From Molossus alvarezi (lineage: Eukaryota > Chordata > Mammalia > Chiroptera > Molossidae): a DNA stretch of 64,000 nt. The position numbers were made by a program, and so were the translations under genes. Shown here in pieces: positions 1-11,989 of this stretch. The notes under the pieces were generated by a model, which saw only the letters and a list, made by a program, of their open reading frames with translations, was not told where the DNA came from and searched no databases. Location of the stretch: NCBI GenBank assembly GCA_037176705.1, contig CM073899.1, forward strand, positions 5,766,001 to 5,830,000, in the 5' to 3' direction. The stretch's first letter is position 1. The number at the start of each line of letters is the position of its first letter.

Positions 1-1489
1 GGATTCTCTTCCCAGGAAAAAAAATAGATGTATACATTAATGTGTAGTTCATTTTTGGGACTTCAAGACACCCTCCCCCGAGCCCCCAAAAGACCCATCC
101 ATCAACTCCTGGGATTAGAATATGTTCAATTTCTGTTTAATTCATTTGATTCTATTATAAACCTTTCCACCAAAAGTTTGATATTGAGCTAATAACAATA
201 TTTGCTACAGCCTCCCTTATGTAGTAGACTAGATGAAAAAACTAACCAACTCTATGAAAACAAGTCTATATCAAATCACCACTAGTTACAGGCAGCAACT
301 AAACAAAAAAGTATTAAAATGTGTGTGTAGTTACCACCACCTGCTGGTCACACTTAGGAAATCCTAAATCTACGTTTAGCTTGACTAGTACACGAGTATG
401 TTCTTTATGCTCTAGAAAATCAATATTCTTGTGTTTCTAACCTCTCATTTTGATTTCTAATCTGAATATTTGTGAAACATTAGGCAGAATAAGCTAGACT
501 TGCACAATTACTTTTTAAAAGACACCTTTGTATTTGTCTCCTACTCCGACGTTTGTGAATCCATCCCTCCTCTTTTTCTACCTGAATTTGGACTTCGTCA
601 TCTCTCACCTAAGCTGCCCTGTGTGTCTGGCTTTCTTCCTGCTTCTTGTGACAGCTCCCCATGGACACCCACTCCGCCAGCAGAGGATTGTTTCAGCACA
701 GCTCTAACCTGACACTCCCGGTTTGAATCCTCAGTGGCTCCTCAGGGCTACCAGGTTAAATCCAGTCTTCACTTCATCTTGTCTCTTCTGCCACCCCCTT
801 GCCTTACTCCTCTAAAATATGTCATATGGGCTTTTAGGCACTTGGGCTGGTGCTGGAAGAAACAAATCTGTCTTCCCTGAATAGAAAAAGCAATTTTTAA
901 AAACTTCAATCACAGCCAGAATGTGGACTCTCACACTTGACTGGATAGAAAGTTGAGAAGTGAGTGTGTGTGCATCAGAGAAAGGAGGAAAGGACCCCAG
1001 GTGCTGGACACCAGACTCAGCAGCAGTGGTCCAAGTGACTCGGGCAGGACCCCAAACAAAAGCTCTCAGTCAGGGAGAGTGGCAAGACCACGAATTTGGC
1101 AAGTGCAGTGGAGGGTGATAGGACCCTCCCAAGAGCCACACGCAGGCCCGGCAGCGGCCTGCACTCAGGCTTCTGAACCCTGGCACGACAGGTAATAAAT
1201 CTTCATGAATGAATGAATGAATGAATGAATGAATGAAATGTCACAAAAGTTATTTATATTTGCGATGTCTGTAAGATACTGAGGTAGTCTTCATGATGCT
1301 AAACCAGAAAACTAAAAATTATGTCAGACTTATTGAAGTTCTCGACGACAAGCCTTGGGTTTTCTGGCACCGCAGGTCTTTCCTATGCGAATGGGTAAGA
1401 TAATTTCATAGCACACAGAGATGATTAGGATGATTTCTTCTTGTCATGATTTTCCTGTGGTTAATTTCACCTAATCTTTTCCATTTCAG
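1..1489 (+). other. NECAB1 intron, no gene seen
   Basis: Intron upstream of the first visible NECAB1 exon. It is AT-rich unique-looking sequence. The only clear structure is a short (AATG)n microsatellite near 1205. The reading frame at 953-1195 has no family resemblance and no supporting splice pattern. Confidence 0.7.
1205..1237. repeat. (AATG)n microsatellite
   Basis: About eight tandem copies of a GAAT/AATG tetramer ending in GAAATG. Such runs often terminate L2/MIR-type elements; here it sits in a NECAB1 intron. Confidence 0.9.
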
Positions 1490-1567
1490 TATTTCTATAC
1501 AGAAGCTTTCAAATGAATCTCGCTACATGATTTATGAGTTCTGGGAGAATAGTAGTGTGTGGAATAG
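1490..1567 (+). CDS. NECAB1: NECAB1 coding exon (third from last)
   Basis: A pyrimidine-rich tract ending in CCATTTCAG precedes the exon, and AG/GTAAGT follows it. The exon starts with the last base of a split codon and then reads 25 codons containing ISIQKLSNESRYMIYEFWEN, followed by SSVWN. It ends on two bases of a Ser codon (AG + C from the next exon). The peptide belongs to the ABM-like domain of NECAB proteins. Length is 78 nt with phases 1 in and 2 out, which fits the next exon exactly. Confidence 0.95.
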
Positions 1568-2882
1568 GTAAGTGATGATAAAGCTTTCTTTCAATATGTT
1601 ATTTATTCATTTATTTATATTTGTTTAATGTACTTTGCCAGGGAGGTGGAAGGCACATGATGAATTCTAGGAGTTGTAGGAAAAACTCCATTTTCTTTAC
1701 CTCACCTTAAAACCTGGCCCATTTGATTATTTTCCAAAATCCCACTCTTTTAGAAATTTATTTCATGGATTAGAAACCACTTTCCTCTTGGTGCACAAAT
1801 AGTTTTGGTAATGATGTTTTCAGGAAAAGAAACTTAGACGTGGGTCGCAGGTGTCTCAGGATGGCGGGAGCGCCTGGTACGCGGAAAAGGACAAGAAGAA
1901 TGTTTACTTCCTAATTCTTCTTAAACTCTGTGCTGATTGTATTTTACAACAAAATTCTGTATAATGGTTAAGGTCATCACAACCTAACTTTTCTAAATGT
2001 CTCTACTGCAAGTAAAGGGGAAATTTTAAACATTGTTTGGAAAAGATTAAAAGTAAATCAACTTCTCTTAATCATTCGACAATGCATATGTATATCAAAT
2101 CACCACATCATATATGTCGAATATATATTTTTGTCAATTATTCCTCAATAAAGTTAAACAACAAGTTAACTTGTTAAAATTAAAATAGTTGCTAATAAGT
2201 AAATAGTATACTAGAAAAATGGGATAAAGGAAATGTTTGTTATTCTCAGATTCTATAAATAGTTCCAGTTGGTTTTAGATGGCAGGAGAGTATAGCTCTC
2301 CAATGAAGTTCAGATTTGTGTTCATACGGCAGTGGCATACCTGGAAGTCTAATTGATACATATTTCACCGAGAAGTTTTATTTCTGTGGCTGTCTTACCG
2401 CACTGAGTGCATGATGTCACCTGTGGGACTGTGGTCAGACGGGAGCCTGGAGCAACTTCTTCCCTCTTCCTGGCCTGCTCGTTGAGACAGATGGTTTTTC
2501 TTCTTGTTCTCCAGGGATGGAAAATCTAGACCCTCTTCTTAGCTAGCCTATTTTTCAAACATCCTGACAGCCCAGGTATTCTATTCTTCCATTTTAACTT
2601 CTTGCTGAAGTTAAAGTCTGTCTCCTTTTGTTTTACTTCTGTAGAGAATTAATATCCTCCTGTTTTAAAAAAATCTTTTAAAGAAAATTTTCTGATAACA
2701 ACTGTTAAGTTCCTAAGCCTTTATTTTTTTAGGCTAAGTAACTATAGAGAGACATCTGTATTCAGGTACTTCATTCATGTCATCCAAAACCTTGTCATCC
2801 TGCCTGAATGGGAACTCTGCTGAGCTCTGCTTAGGAAGATTGTAATGAAATGCAAAGCCTTAACCTGCACTTACTTACACAG
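1568..2882 (+). other. NECAB1 intron
   Basis: GT-AG intron (GTAAGT to TTACACAG). AT-rich; no other gene, RNA or well-defined young repeat could be seen in it. Confidence 0.8.
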
Positions 2883-2974
2883 CCACCTTCAGACGAATTA
2901 TAGCAAGACATTCCAAAGAAGTAACGTGGACTTCTTGGAAACCCCAGAGCTCACGTCTACAATGCTCGTTCCAG
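2883..2974 (+). CDS. NECAB1: NECAB1 coding exon (penultimate)
   Basis: The exon begins with the C that completes a split Ser codon, reads HLQTNYSKTFQRSNVDFLET and then PELTSTMLVP, and ends with the first G of a split Ala codon before GTAATT. It is 92 nt long. It continues the ABM-like domain. An apparent ATG-started frame from 2845 includes this exon but begins in the intron and is not the true start. Confidence 0.96.
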
Positions 2975-4349
2975 GTAATTATCCTGGGTCTGCCTGCTTC
3001 CCTGTGCTTGTGGCTGCTGCCCGTGACTTCTGAAAAGAGAGAGGGGCAGGGGGAGGAACGGCACTCAGTGGTGCTCTTTATTCTCTCTTTATACATCTTA
3101 TAATTCAAGAGTGGGGGAAAGGAACGACATCTCTACTTATTCTATTGCCTTTAGTCCTTACTTGACCCAATTTGTATTTCTGGCTATATTAAACTTAATG
3201 TTAGTCATCTGTTGGTCGCCTTCAAAATTTTAAAAAACTTGAAGTACAAGTAAATTCACAATTTTTAATTCAAATGCTTCACCACAATATAATTTGGTGT
3301 ATTAAATAAAATTAGAAATAAGTGACCCATAGACTGGAGATTAGAATTGATAGGAATGTTTTTATTATAATAGCTGTTAAAATATTACTTGTAGTTGGGG
3401 GACAGGAGAAAGGAAAGAGAAATTTGAAATGAAATTGTCTAAGACATCTGGCCTAGGTAAAGCTTCAGATAACAGAACTGCACTCATCTGCTCATCCACT
3501 CATCCACTCAGTGGCTGACCGAACAAGCATCTGCTGAGTGTTGGATGAGCTGGGCACCGCGCTGACTCAGCTCCAGTTCGAACGAGCCCCTGCTGGGAGC
3601 TAGAGAAGGTAGAGCACAGACGCGGTGCCTGCCCACAGAACGCTCTCCGTCCAGTAGGAAATACAAGTCTGCAGAGAAGAGCCGAGCTCAGGGAATGATG
3701 CAGGCTTGCTGTGGGAGTCTCAACGTGCGACATGGATTCAGAGCAGTCACTGCTTCTTTAAGAGTTTAAGGAGGAAGTGGTCCTTGAGTTTGACCTGTAA
3801 GGATGAAATTTGCACAAACAATGGAGAAGGGTTCTTGGGTAGGGGCAAATTGGAGACATGAACAAGGCTAAACATGTTCGATGGGGTTGGCTAAGTTGGT
3901 GCAAAGGTCCGACCAAGGCAGATAGCTTGTGTCGGGCACCTGTGGAGAGGAGCCCGAAGGGAAAAGTTGAAAAGGTCATCATGAGTTTGGACTTTCTTCT
4001 TACAGTAATATGGGGCCATTAAGGGTCCTGAGAGGCATAGTGGCGTTGTCTCGTAATACCCGTGGCAGGAAGGACAGTGTGTCCTGTGGGGAAGAGACAG
4101 TGGTCAGCTAGGGCAGTAATCTAGGGCAGGAAAAAGAAGCACCTGACCCAGGAGCTACCCAGAGACTGTTTCCTTGCAGATTCTGTTTTCATGAGTTAAC
4201 CCCAGCAAGATGCTGGTGGAAGCCTGGGATTGGCGAGAAAGTGTGTAGGTAAGGACAAAATACCTAACAAAAGCCTGGAGAAATGCTTATTTAAAAGGTT
4301 GGGAGCAAAAGCCTCTTACATTAGGAGACTGAGCAGAGGCAGGAGGCTC

Positions 4350-5158
4350 AGAGGAGCAGAGCGTCCCAGAAACCAGGGGAGTCTGGGTAAATGGGGGCGC
4401 TGAGGTCATAGAAACCAGGGGAGTCTGGGTAAATGGGGGCGCTGAGCATCCCAGAAACCAGGGAGTCTGGGTAAATGGGGGCGCTGAGCATCCCAGAAAC
4501 CAGGGAGTCTGGGTAAATGGGGGCGCTGAGGTCATAGAAACCAGGAAGTCTGGGTAAAGGCGGGCGCTGAGGTCATAGAAACCGGGGGAGTCTGGGTAAA
4601 GGCGGGCGCTGAGGTCATAGAAACCGGGGGAGTCTGGGTAAAGGCGGGCGCTGAGGTCATAGAAACCGGGGGAGTCTGGGTAAAGGCGGGCGCTGAGGTC
4701 ATAGAAACCGGGGGAGTCTGGGTAAAGGCGGGCGCTGAGGTCCCAGAAACCGGGGGAGTCTGGGTAAAGGCGGGCGCTGAGGTCATAGAAACCGGGGGAG
4801 TCTGGGTAAAGGCGGGCGCTGAGGTCCCAGAAACCGGGGGAGTCTGGGTAAAGGCGGGCGCTGAGGTCCCAGAAACCGGGGGAGTCTGGGTAAAGGCGGG
4901 CGCTGAGGTCCCAGAAACCGGGGGAGTCTGGGTAAAGGCGGGCGCTGAGGTCATAGAAACCGGGGGAGTCTGGGTAAAGGCGGGCGCTGAGGTCCCAGAA
5001 ACCGGGGGAGTCTGGGTAAAGGCGGGCGCTGAGGTCCCAGAATCCGGGGGAGTCTGGGTAAAGGCGGGCGCTGAGGTCATAGAAACCAGGGGAGTCTGGG
5101 TAAAGGCGGGCGCTGAGGTCCCAGAATCCGGGGGAGTCTGGGTAAAGGCGGGCGCTGT
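4350..5158. repeat. 42-bp minisatellite, about 19 units
   Basis: Tandem units of about 42 bp with the core GGGGGAGTCTGGGTAAAGGC, followed by GGGCGCTGAGGTC. Two unit types differ at one spot, TCATAG versus TCCCAG, and are interspersed irregularly. The first few units (4355-4540) are diverged (AAATGGGGGCGCTGAG), while the interior units are nearly identical, as expected from homogenisation in the centre. The period is a multiple of three, so both minus-strand frames stay open and give 14-residue repeats (for example SARLYPDSPGFWDL). This is a by-product and not evidence for a protein. Confidence 0.97.
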
Positions 5159-5702
5159 TTTCCTCAGGGCCTGCGGGGTAGAGCATGCCTGGAGAATGGG
5201 GCTCAAAGTGGATTTGACAAGAGGTCACTGACGTGCAAGAGTTTTAATGGAGCGGTAGGAGTTTTGAAGTTAGGGTAGATGCTGATGAATCCAGGAATAA
5301 TGGGAAGTGAAAAGTGACGTCTAACTAGCCGGGTGAGGAGATGGGCTGACTCCTCAGGACAGGTGCCGCGGGCCTGGCGCTGGCAGGCCTGGAGAGTTCT
5401 CACTGCGTCAGACTCACTCCTCCAGTAAGAAAGCGGTGAATGTGGCTGAAATGTCTCATGGTTCACAACGTGACCCAGGCAGGGTGCGTTAGGGGCACCC
5501 CAGCATCAGACAGGTACAGGCGAGTGTGGTAGCACAGGTTACCAAGGAGCGGACTTAAGTGATTGCCTTGAATTTATCCAAAAGTTTATACCAGGCTTGG
5601 AATCTGTTGTAAGGACTGGAGCACAAATAACTTACGTGAATATACTGCTGCCGCCTCTGGGCACGGAATGCTCGAAGCAAGGTCCACAAGTATTCCCCCG
5701 CT

Positions 5703-5764
5703 CACCCCCCCCACCTCCATCCCCCCCCCACCTCCATCCCCCCCCACCCCCCACCCCCCACCCA
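5703..5764. repeat. Cytosine-rich tract
   Basis: Runs of 4-9 C interrupted by A and CCTCCAT spacers. The complementary strand has many G-runs of at least four and could form G-quadruplexes. It lies in the NECAB1 last intron. Confidence 0.9.
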
Positions 5765-7512
5765 GCACAGTGTTAGCTCAGTGTTTGGCAGAAGGAAACA
5801 CATGTCCTCAATAAAGGAAAGAATAAGTGCTTTGATGTCATCGTGAACACATTGGTGTTCCACAAAGTCCTGACACTTGTGATTTGGGTCTGTCGTCATG
5901 TCCGTCTTCAACGCTCCAGTCTTGAAACCACCGGAACAATGTAGCAGGACGACGCTTGTTCTTACTGGCATCTTGAGTCTTTCGAAGACAGAAAGCACTT
6001 GAGGGAGAATGAAGTAGACAAGGAGGCTAAGGAGTCAGCAGGAAAATACTGTGGCAAGACTGGGGTATCTATAGCAACCTGGTAGGCTTTCTGGCCCAAC
6101 TCCACTTCATCGTCTTGAACTGACTTCTGTAGCTCTGGGCACTGCCAGCACATGTATTCTGTTGCCCCTCTCTCCAGAGCATTCCTAGTGTAGAAAAACC
6201 GTGTGTGTATAAACTGGAGCATGTCTTATTCTCAGAGCCCAAATTCAACACAACGTAATGCCTTCTAATTGCTAATCCTATTTTGCATTAATTTTCATAT
6301 CACATCTAATTTCAATCATGACCACTGGCATTTGCCAGAATAGAAAGAAAAGTTAGGCTTGATTTCTAACACAATTTTTTAAACCTACTTCACACAAGAC
6401 TAATAGGGCATCTGAATCTATTTTAAAGTGGAAGTTTTATAACACATCTCCCTGGACAAAAACATGGAACTAGCTTATAAATATTATTTATGGTTTTAAT
6501 GGTCCTATGACTTCTAATATGTTAATAACTAGTTTTTTGCATTTTGTGTGTTATATAGTTCTGAAGGCTAAACATGATTAAAAACATTTTAGCTGCACAT
6601 ATTTAGACCCAAAATAAAAATCTGAAAAAAAAAAATGCTATTCATTTAGAAATATATGATGAGTAGTTTGGTATTTATAAGTTAACTCACAGATTATGAT
6701 GTCTAATAAGATTGTTTTTAATTAAGATTTCTAGGCAGTTTACCTAAGATACAGCTTAAGAATTAAAGCAACCAAACCAGCCAGCATCCAATATAAAAAT
6801 ACAAACCAAAATAGATTGCTATGAACTCTGAAACATAAAACTCACTCAAATGAGGTAGCAACCCATAGGCATCATCAATCACCCAGACAAAAAGAGGACG
6901 AGAATTTGTCTATGGAGCAGAATATCCCTTGGCAACGAAGAAAGGCCTGTGACTATGGAAAAGAGAAGATCCAAGAAAACAAGATCCTACTGTCAAGAGT
7001 ACTATTTAAACAGCTTTGAAAATAAATTTTATCCTTTTCATTTGTCTGTTTCTCAGAGCATTCCACCAGTCTTATGTCTTTCCCACAGGTTTGTCTGTAG
7101 GATATTTATATTCACTGGGGAAAAATTTCCAATTTTACAATGCAGATATAGTAAAAAGTGTTACTGTGCAATCTTTCAAAATTGGTATATAAGTCTATAA
7201 AATATGTGCCAAAATTGGTGTATAAAAGTAGATTAAAAGAATATGATTTTACCTACAGGGCATCTATAATCTCACTGCTAAGACAAACTCTATTGGACAG
7301 AACTGTCAGTTAGACTCTGCAGGTGCCAGACCGGACGGCCACACCTGCGCAGGAAGCATGCAGTCCGGGCGCACAGTTAGGAACTAGTGACTGAGGAGGG
7401 TCAGTAATCATGCAGACTGAAGTGGGGGGAATGGTCTCGAATGATTTGCACCTTGAACTTACTTAGCCTTGGCAGGTATTGTCATCATTTAAAAAACTTT
7501 TTCTATTTTTAG

Positions 7513-7541
7513 CATCATGGTGGATCCTGAACAACAACTAG
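7513..7541 (+). CDS. NECAB1: NECAB1 last coding exon with stop
   Basis: Follows a T-rich tract ending in TTTTTAG. The two bases CA complete Ala, followed by SWWILNNN and TAG at 7539-7541. The tryptophan pair and triple asparagine tail match the C-terminus of NECAB1 as I recall it. Confidence 0.95.
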
Positions 7542-7599
7542 ATGTTTCCACACATTCTCTTTATGGTCCAGGTACAAACCACGTGTCGATTTAAATGTG

Positions 7600-7605
7600 A
7601 ATAAA
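7600..7605 (+). terminator. Proximal poly(A) signal AATAAA of NECAB1
   Basis: Canonical hexamer about 60 nt downstream of the NECAB1 stop codon. Use would give an unusually short 3' UTR. Confidence 0.4.
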
Positions 7606-8039
7606 AAATTCTCTATGGCTATTTACTCTATACTTTTGCTATATTTACTCTGAGATGTACACTCTTCTTTAATGTCTTATGTAACTTGCTCCTCCTTGTG
7701 AAATGTCGCTCAGTTTTCACAGTTCACTGTTATTCTTGACATTTGCTGTTTTGCTATACTGCAACCCAAAACCCTTTAGTTATAAAATTCTAATACGTGA
7801 AAAAAAGGTGTATCCTTAAGGGAACAAAATTGTGAAAAAGAAACTGATAAAGCAAATATTTAAAATGTGAACTTAGAGAATATTACTTCATAGAATAGAT
7901 TTGTAGATTTGTCATAAACTGTAAAGGTTAAATCAGTGTTTTGTGATTTTTAAGTAACTTATTTTCTGTGAGTGAAGTTTATTCTTCTATAAGGCCTACT
8001 CCTAGGCCTAGTCACTTTATCTTATTTGAGAAGTTAATG

Positions 8040-8232
8040 CATTATCCAGCATGACTGGTACCCTATATGCAGAGGACAGCCGGCATTCAGGGGCACAGAG
8101 AATTGGTCATGTGACCACACTGCAGCCACCCACACAACAACAAGAGGCCTCCGGAGACACCAACCTCCACCCTGACCTTGAACGTATAGTCTCTAGAACT
8201 GTGAGAAAATGTTTGTTGTTTAATCCAAAAAA
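8040..8232 (+). mobile_element. MaLR (MLT1/MST-like) LTR fragment
   Basis: Resembles the 3' half of a MaLR LTR: an interval with GACACCAACCTCCACCCTGACCTTG, then CTAGAACTGTGAGAAAAT and TGTTGTTTAA. It is diverged, lacks the 5' half and carries no coding capacity. Confidence 0.6.
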
Positions 8233-9190
8233 AAAGAAAAAAGTTAACACATAACTTTACATAAAACCATCTTGACCGTAACCTGCAGAATCTCTATCCG
8301 TCAGAGTATGAACTGGCTTTTTAAAAGTGAGAGTTCTGTGAAAGGCACCATTTGTTACTGTGACACCATTAAAGCACTTGTTAGCATCTCAATTCCCTGG
8401 ATGTTCGTCAAACAAATCAAGAAAAGTGGAAAGATTTACTTTGAGAAAATCTGGTTCAAATTTTATGGTCTATGATCTGAGGGCTAAATTTTTGACGCTT
8501 GTATTTCAAAATACTTTAGAAACAAAATTTGAACCTAAGTAGACAAAGAAGAAAAACAGCACAAGCACCAAGTTTGGGGGATGGTAAAACGAGGCAAGTG
8601 CTGGGCGGCATGTACTTTCTGGATTCAGTGGACTGACTGCAATTCCAGTTCCACCACACACTCCGCTGTTCACTCTCATAAATTAAGCACTTTTAATAGT
8701 AAAATCTCTTCTGATAAACACTGCTAATGAAAGTACAGTGTATATAGAAATTTGTTATCTGTAAGGTAAGTTTTTCCTTTTTATTTTTACTGTTAAAAAA
8801 CTCAGAAAACAAGGAATTCTAACCAAAATCCTTTTTAAATATAAAATTCGACCTAAAATATTTCTCAAACTAATTTATGGAATATTAACTTTTATCAAGA
8901 CCTATGTATACCTTCAGTCCTCATTCAATCGAAGTAAAAAAAATTTGTTATAGGATCCACTAAACATAGGTAATAAATTTTGACATAATACATACATGCA
9001 CACATACATGTTTGTAAATACATGTGTGTGTCTTGGATCTTTTCTAAAGATGAGAAACACTATGAAACAACACCTTGCTCAACTTTTAATTCATATACCA
9101 AGCAAAAAAAATTAATGGACATGTACAATGATTATTCAAACCATATATATGTACAAAGGCGCATAAATAAAAGTCAAAAGACTGAAACCT

Positions 9191-10590
9191 AGGGGACTAT
9201 TGACACACAAACTCTTCTTGAACACGAGGTTATAAATGGTTTCAAAAATACACATTACAGCCAATGACAGTGTTATTCTGGCCAGTCCATGTCAGTATCA
9301 GATTCAGAAAGTGCAGCGGTTGTGGAGACTAGGCAGCTTTCCAAGTGCGTGGCAGTGTGACTGAGGCTCTGCCCTCGGCAACAGCACCATCTTCAGATTA
9401 CAAATTGGAATAGTTTCCAGAGTATTTTTTAACTAGAATCAAAAGACCTTGAGAATAGGCAAATAATAAAGCAAACCAATATAATTATAATGGCAATTCT
9501 GACCCCAGCTCTTATGTAAATTATACATAAATTTTTGTGTGAGAGAGCATCTGTGTGTGTATTTATACACACATATATACTGGAACCTATAATATAAAGG
9601 GGGAAAATTGGCTCTAGGTATGAATATCTAATTTCAAACTAAGTGATAAATGTATGGTTAATGAAGTCTTCTCTATATAAAACATAATCTATTTGTCTGG
9701 GGAACAAAGTAATGAGAAGTAGGGTGGGTACTGAAATACCAAGGTGGGAGACCCACCATGGACTTTAAGCTTTAATCTGGGTAACAAGGCCAGTGAATAA
9801 AAAGGTCCTTTTCTAGGAGTTCAGAATTCAATCTAAGGTTAACTTTCCACCAAATGACGGCCTTAAATGCCATCCCAATAGACCTGAGGGTGAGAGAATC
9901 TGAGAGACTGAAGTAAGGAGGGTTCACCTACCTGTAGGTCGGCGACATTTTTGGCACTGTGCTGGAAGATACTCTTGGAAATAGTAACATCCAGATTGAC
10001 AAATTCCAAAAGATTGTATAAAAGTTCTAGGAGCTAAAAGTTTAAACCCCCGAATTCTTCATCTATACATGCTCTTATTAGAAATTACAGAATTGAATCT
10101 TAATGTACCTCAATTGTTTGCAAATGCCTACATGTTTCCTCTTTGGAAGGAGCACTGTGTTTTGCGGTCAATTCTGTTCAGAGGTCTGATCAGTGACACA
10201 GTAGCAGCATGTCCACCTTCGGTGTCATCCACTACCATTGTTTCCAAACTGTCGATCTTCACCAGGAACTATGCATCTTAGACAATGTTATTAAAAACAT
10301 ATATTTGAAAAGAAAAGCCCATTAAAATGTTCTCCCTTGCATCACTGAGACTGCCCTGAACAGCCTGGCTCGTTTGAAGCCTCTGCCGAGACTAGAGGCC
10401 CTTGCAGGTGCTGGTCAGAAATCAGTGTGGAATAAAACAGAAGCAACTTTAGCAACAAGGAATTACATGCCATGTATATATCGCAGCAAATACTTTATAT
10501 TGAGAATCTTTACAGCTTACATTTCCATTCCATTATTACAAGTGATGAAAACCAAAAAAACTGGAAGTAGCATGCAAATTATAAATACAG
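9191..10590. other. Tail-to-tail interval between NECAB1 and C8orf88
   Basis: AT-rich non-coding sequence between the convergent 3' ends. The stop codons are 3.3 kb apart. Distal NECAB1 poly(A) signals could extend transcripts into it. No gene or young repeat seen; the frames at 10069-10281 and 10374-10607 have no recognisable similarity. Confidence 0.6.
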
Positions 10591-10850
10591 TCTTCCCAAG
10601 TCACTAACCACATTTTTATTTGTGAGTGCTTCTTCCCAGTTTATTTAGGAAACTGCCTGAAAAGCTGAAACTGATTAGAAAATTCTTTATAGCTTAAAAT
10701 ATCTTTCTCTCATTTTAGGAGAAACCAAATACCTAACCATCAAAATGAAAAATAAATTGAATTGTCACAGTCCATCACAGTAATAGTTACTAGATCCACT
10801 TCATTTGCAGGTGTCCAACACATAGAACAAATGATTCTTCATCTTCAAAA
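10590..10850 (-). other. C8orf88: Probable C8orf88 3' UTR
   Basis: Follows the stop codon on the - strand. AATAAA on this strand occurs at 10640-10645 and 10615-10620, about 205-235 nt downstream of the stop, suggesting a short 3' UTR ending near 10590-10620. More distal sites are possible. Confidence 0.4.
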
Positions 10851-10892
10851 TCACCTGTTCTTAAAGTGCTCCTTACCACTTTGGTTGTTTTC
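10851..10892 (-). CDS. C8orf88: C8orf88 last coding exon with stop
   Basis: Acceptor TTACAG on the - strand, then ENNQSGKEHFKNR and TGA (10851-10853). It starts in phase 0, as required by the preceding exon. The first residues match C8orf88 as I remember it; the last few appear to differ from the human tail, but I am not sure of the human ending. Confidence 0.88.
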   Translation of the reverse strand, partial: ENNQSGKEHFKNR

Positions 10893-11540
10893 CTGTAATG
10901 TAGAAGAAAAAGTTAATGAATACAGCTTTTACTATACTAATTCGTTTATCAAACCAAATACTGTGACCCTACTGAGTGTTTACAGATCTAAATGCATGTT
11001 ACTATAGAAACTATTAAAGTAACTGGAATTTATCAAAAAATAAAACAATTCTGTGTTTAATAAAATATATGTAACTCATTTTTAAATATATTAGATTGTA
11101 TTCCAAACTTGTTCTGTTTTTGTGGTACTTGATTTTTTTGAATGTTATTAATGAATATATCAAAGTTAAACTTAATTCCAATGTATAAGGATTCAAAATA
11201 ATAAGTATGTCCAACTTTTATCTACAAAATAAAATATTAGAAATGGAAAGTCTACAATTGAAAAAGTAACTATTTTATAAAGAATTAAAGCTTCAGATTT
11301 ATTCTTACAGACCAAGGATCATATGTTTGTTCCTAAGATCTCTGAACAGGTAGGAAAATTCAAACATTAAGGATATTTTTCCTCTTTAAATATTCCTGGG
11401 TGCAAGGTATTATGAAAAGAAAAGAGTTTAAATTTCTGCTTTAATTTTAAAAATAAGAATTGGCTAGAGGTGTGCAAGTTAGGAAGTTTAAATTAAGAAA
11501 TACTGATGTAATTATGAGCAAATTAAAATGTAAAATATTG

Positions 11541-11765
11541 GCCTGGTTGGTGTGGCTCAGTGGTTGAGTGTCAACCTATGCACCAAGAGGTCACTGGTTC
11601 GATTCCCAGTCAGGGCACATGCCTGGGTTCCAGGCTCGATCCCCTGTAGGGGGCGTAGAGGAGGCAGCCTATAGATGTTAATGCTTTTTTCTCTCGTCGA
11701 TGTTTCTCTCTTTCCCTCTCTGTTCCTCTCTCTAAAAAATCAATAAAAAGCATTTAAAAATAAAT
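11541..11765 (+). mobile_element. Ves SINE, second head type
   Basis: Head GGCCTGGTTGGTGTGGCTCA, pol III B-box-like GGTTCGATTCC, a duplicated GGGCACATGCC-type body, a CT-rich stretch, and AATCAATAAAAAGC before an A-rich tail. Type with the CACCAAGAGGTCACTGG segment. Confidence 0.9.
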
Positions 11766-11989
11766 AAATAAATATTTTAAAATTTTAATTAAGAAAAAAT
11801 AAAAAAGTCTACGGAGTCCAAAGAGTTAGAAGAGTTAGAAATCCCCCAAATGGAGAAAACAGGAGGTAGTCTGCATCTCAGTTGAGCACTCTCCACATAA
11901 CTGTATTCTGAGTTCTCAATAGAACCCCAGTTGCTTATCTTTTTTTTTTAACCATTTCAATGTTTGTGAAAACTCTAAATAAAAGTCCT

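Larger units (their letters stand above)
2975..7512 (+). other. NECAB1 last intron
   Basis: GT-AG intron of 4.5 kb. It holds an L2/MIR-like degenerate stretch near 3480-3720, unclassified moderately GC-rich sequence at 3740-4340, the 42-bp minisatellite at 4350-5158, and a C-rich tract at 5703-5764. The remainder to 7512 is AT-rich. No independent gene is supported; long frames at 4287-5228 come from the minisatellite. Confidence 0.8.
1..9190 (+). other. NECAB1: NECAB1 gene, 3' part (last three coding exons and 3' UTR)
   Basis: Three + strand exons splice in phase (1490-1567, 2883-2974, 7513-7541) and give the C-terminal 65 residues of NECAB1, ending SWWILNNN. NECAB1 is a neuronal calcium-binding protein with an N-terminal EF-hand region, a central coiled NHR region and a C-terminal antibiotic-biosynthesis-monooxygenase-like (ABM) domain. 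Only the end of the ABM domain is encoded here; the rest lies left of the window. All visible splice sites are GT-AG. The identity rests on my memory of the human protein, which this segment matches nearly residue for residue. The 3' limit is uncertain. Confidence 0.93.
7542..9190 (+). other. NECAB1: Probable NECAB1 3' UTR
   Basis: AT-rich sequence after the stop. A first AATAAA is at 7600-7605, only about 60 nt after the stop. A further signal is at 9166-9171, and others occur at about 9466 and 9795. NECAB1 is known for a long 3' UTR, so distal sites are plausible. Which site is used cannot be decided from sequence. An old MaLR-type LTR fragment lies inside (8040-8230). Confidence 0.45.

Noticed and set aside
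2845..3033. 62-codon ATG-started frame containing the NECAB1 penultimate exon
   Set aside because: The first codons lie in the intron. The real exon is bounded by AG at 2881-2882 and GT at 2975-2976.
4350..5158. CRISPR-like repeat-spacer array
   Set aside because: Units are contiguous with no unique spacers, and the genome is mammalian.
4287..5228. 313-codon minus-strand frame (and a second overlapping 224-codon frame) with 14-residue repeats
   Set aside because: Entirely produced by the 42-bp minisatellite. The period is divisible by three, so any stop-free unit gives open frames.
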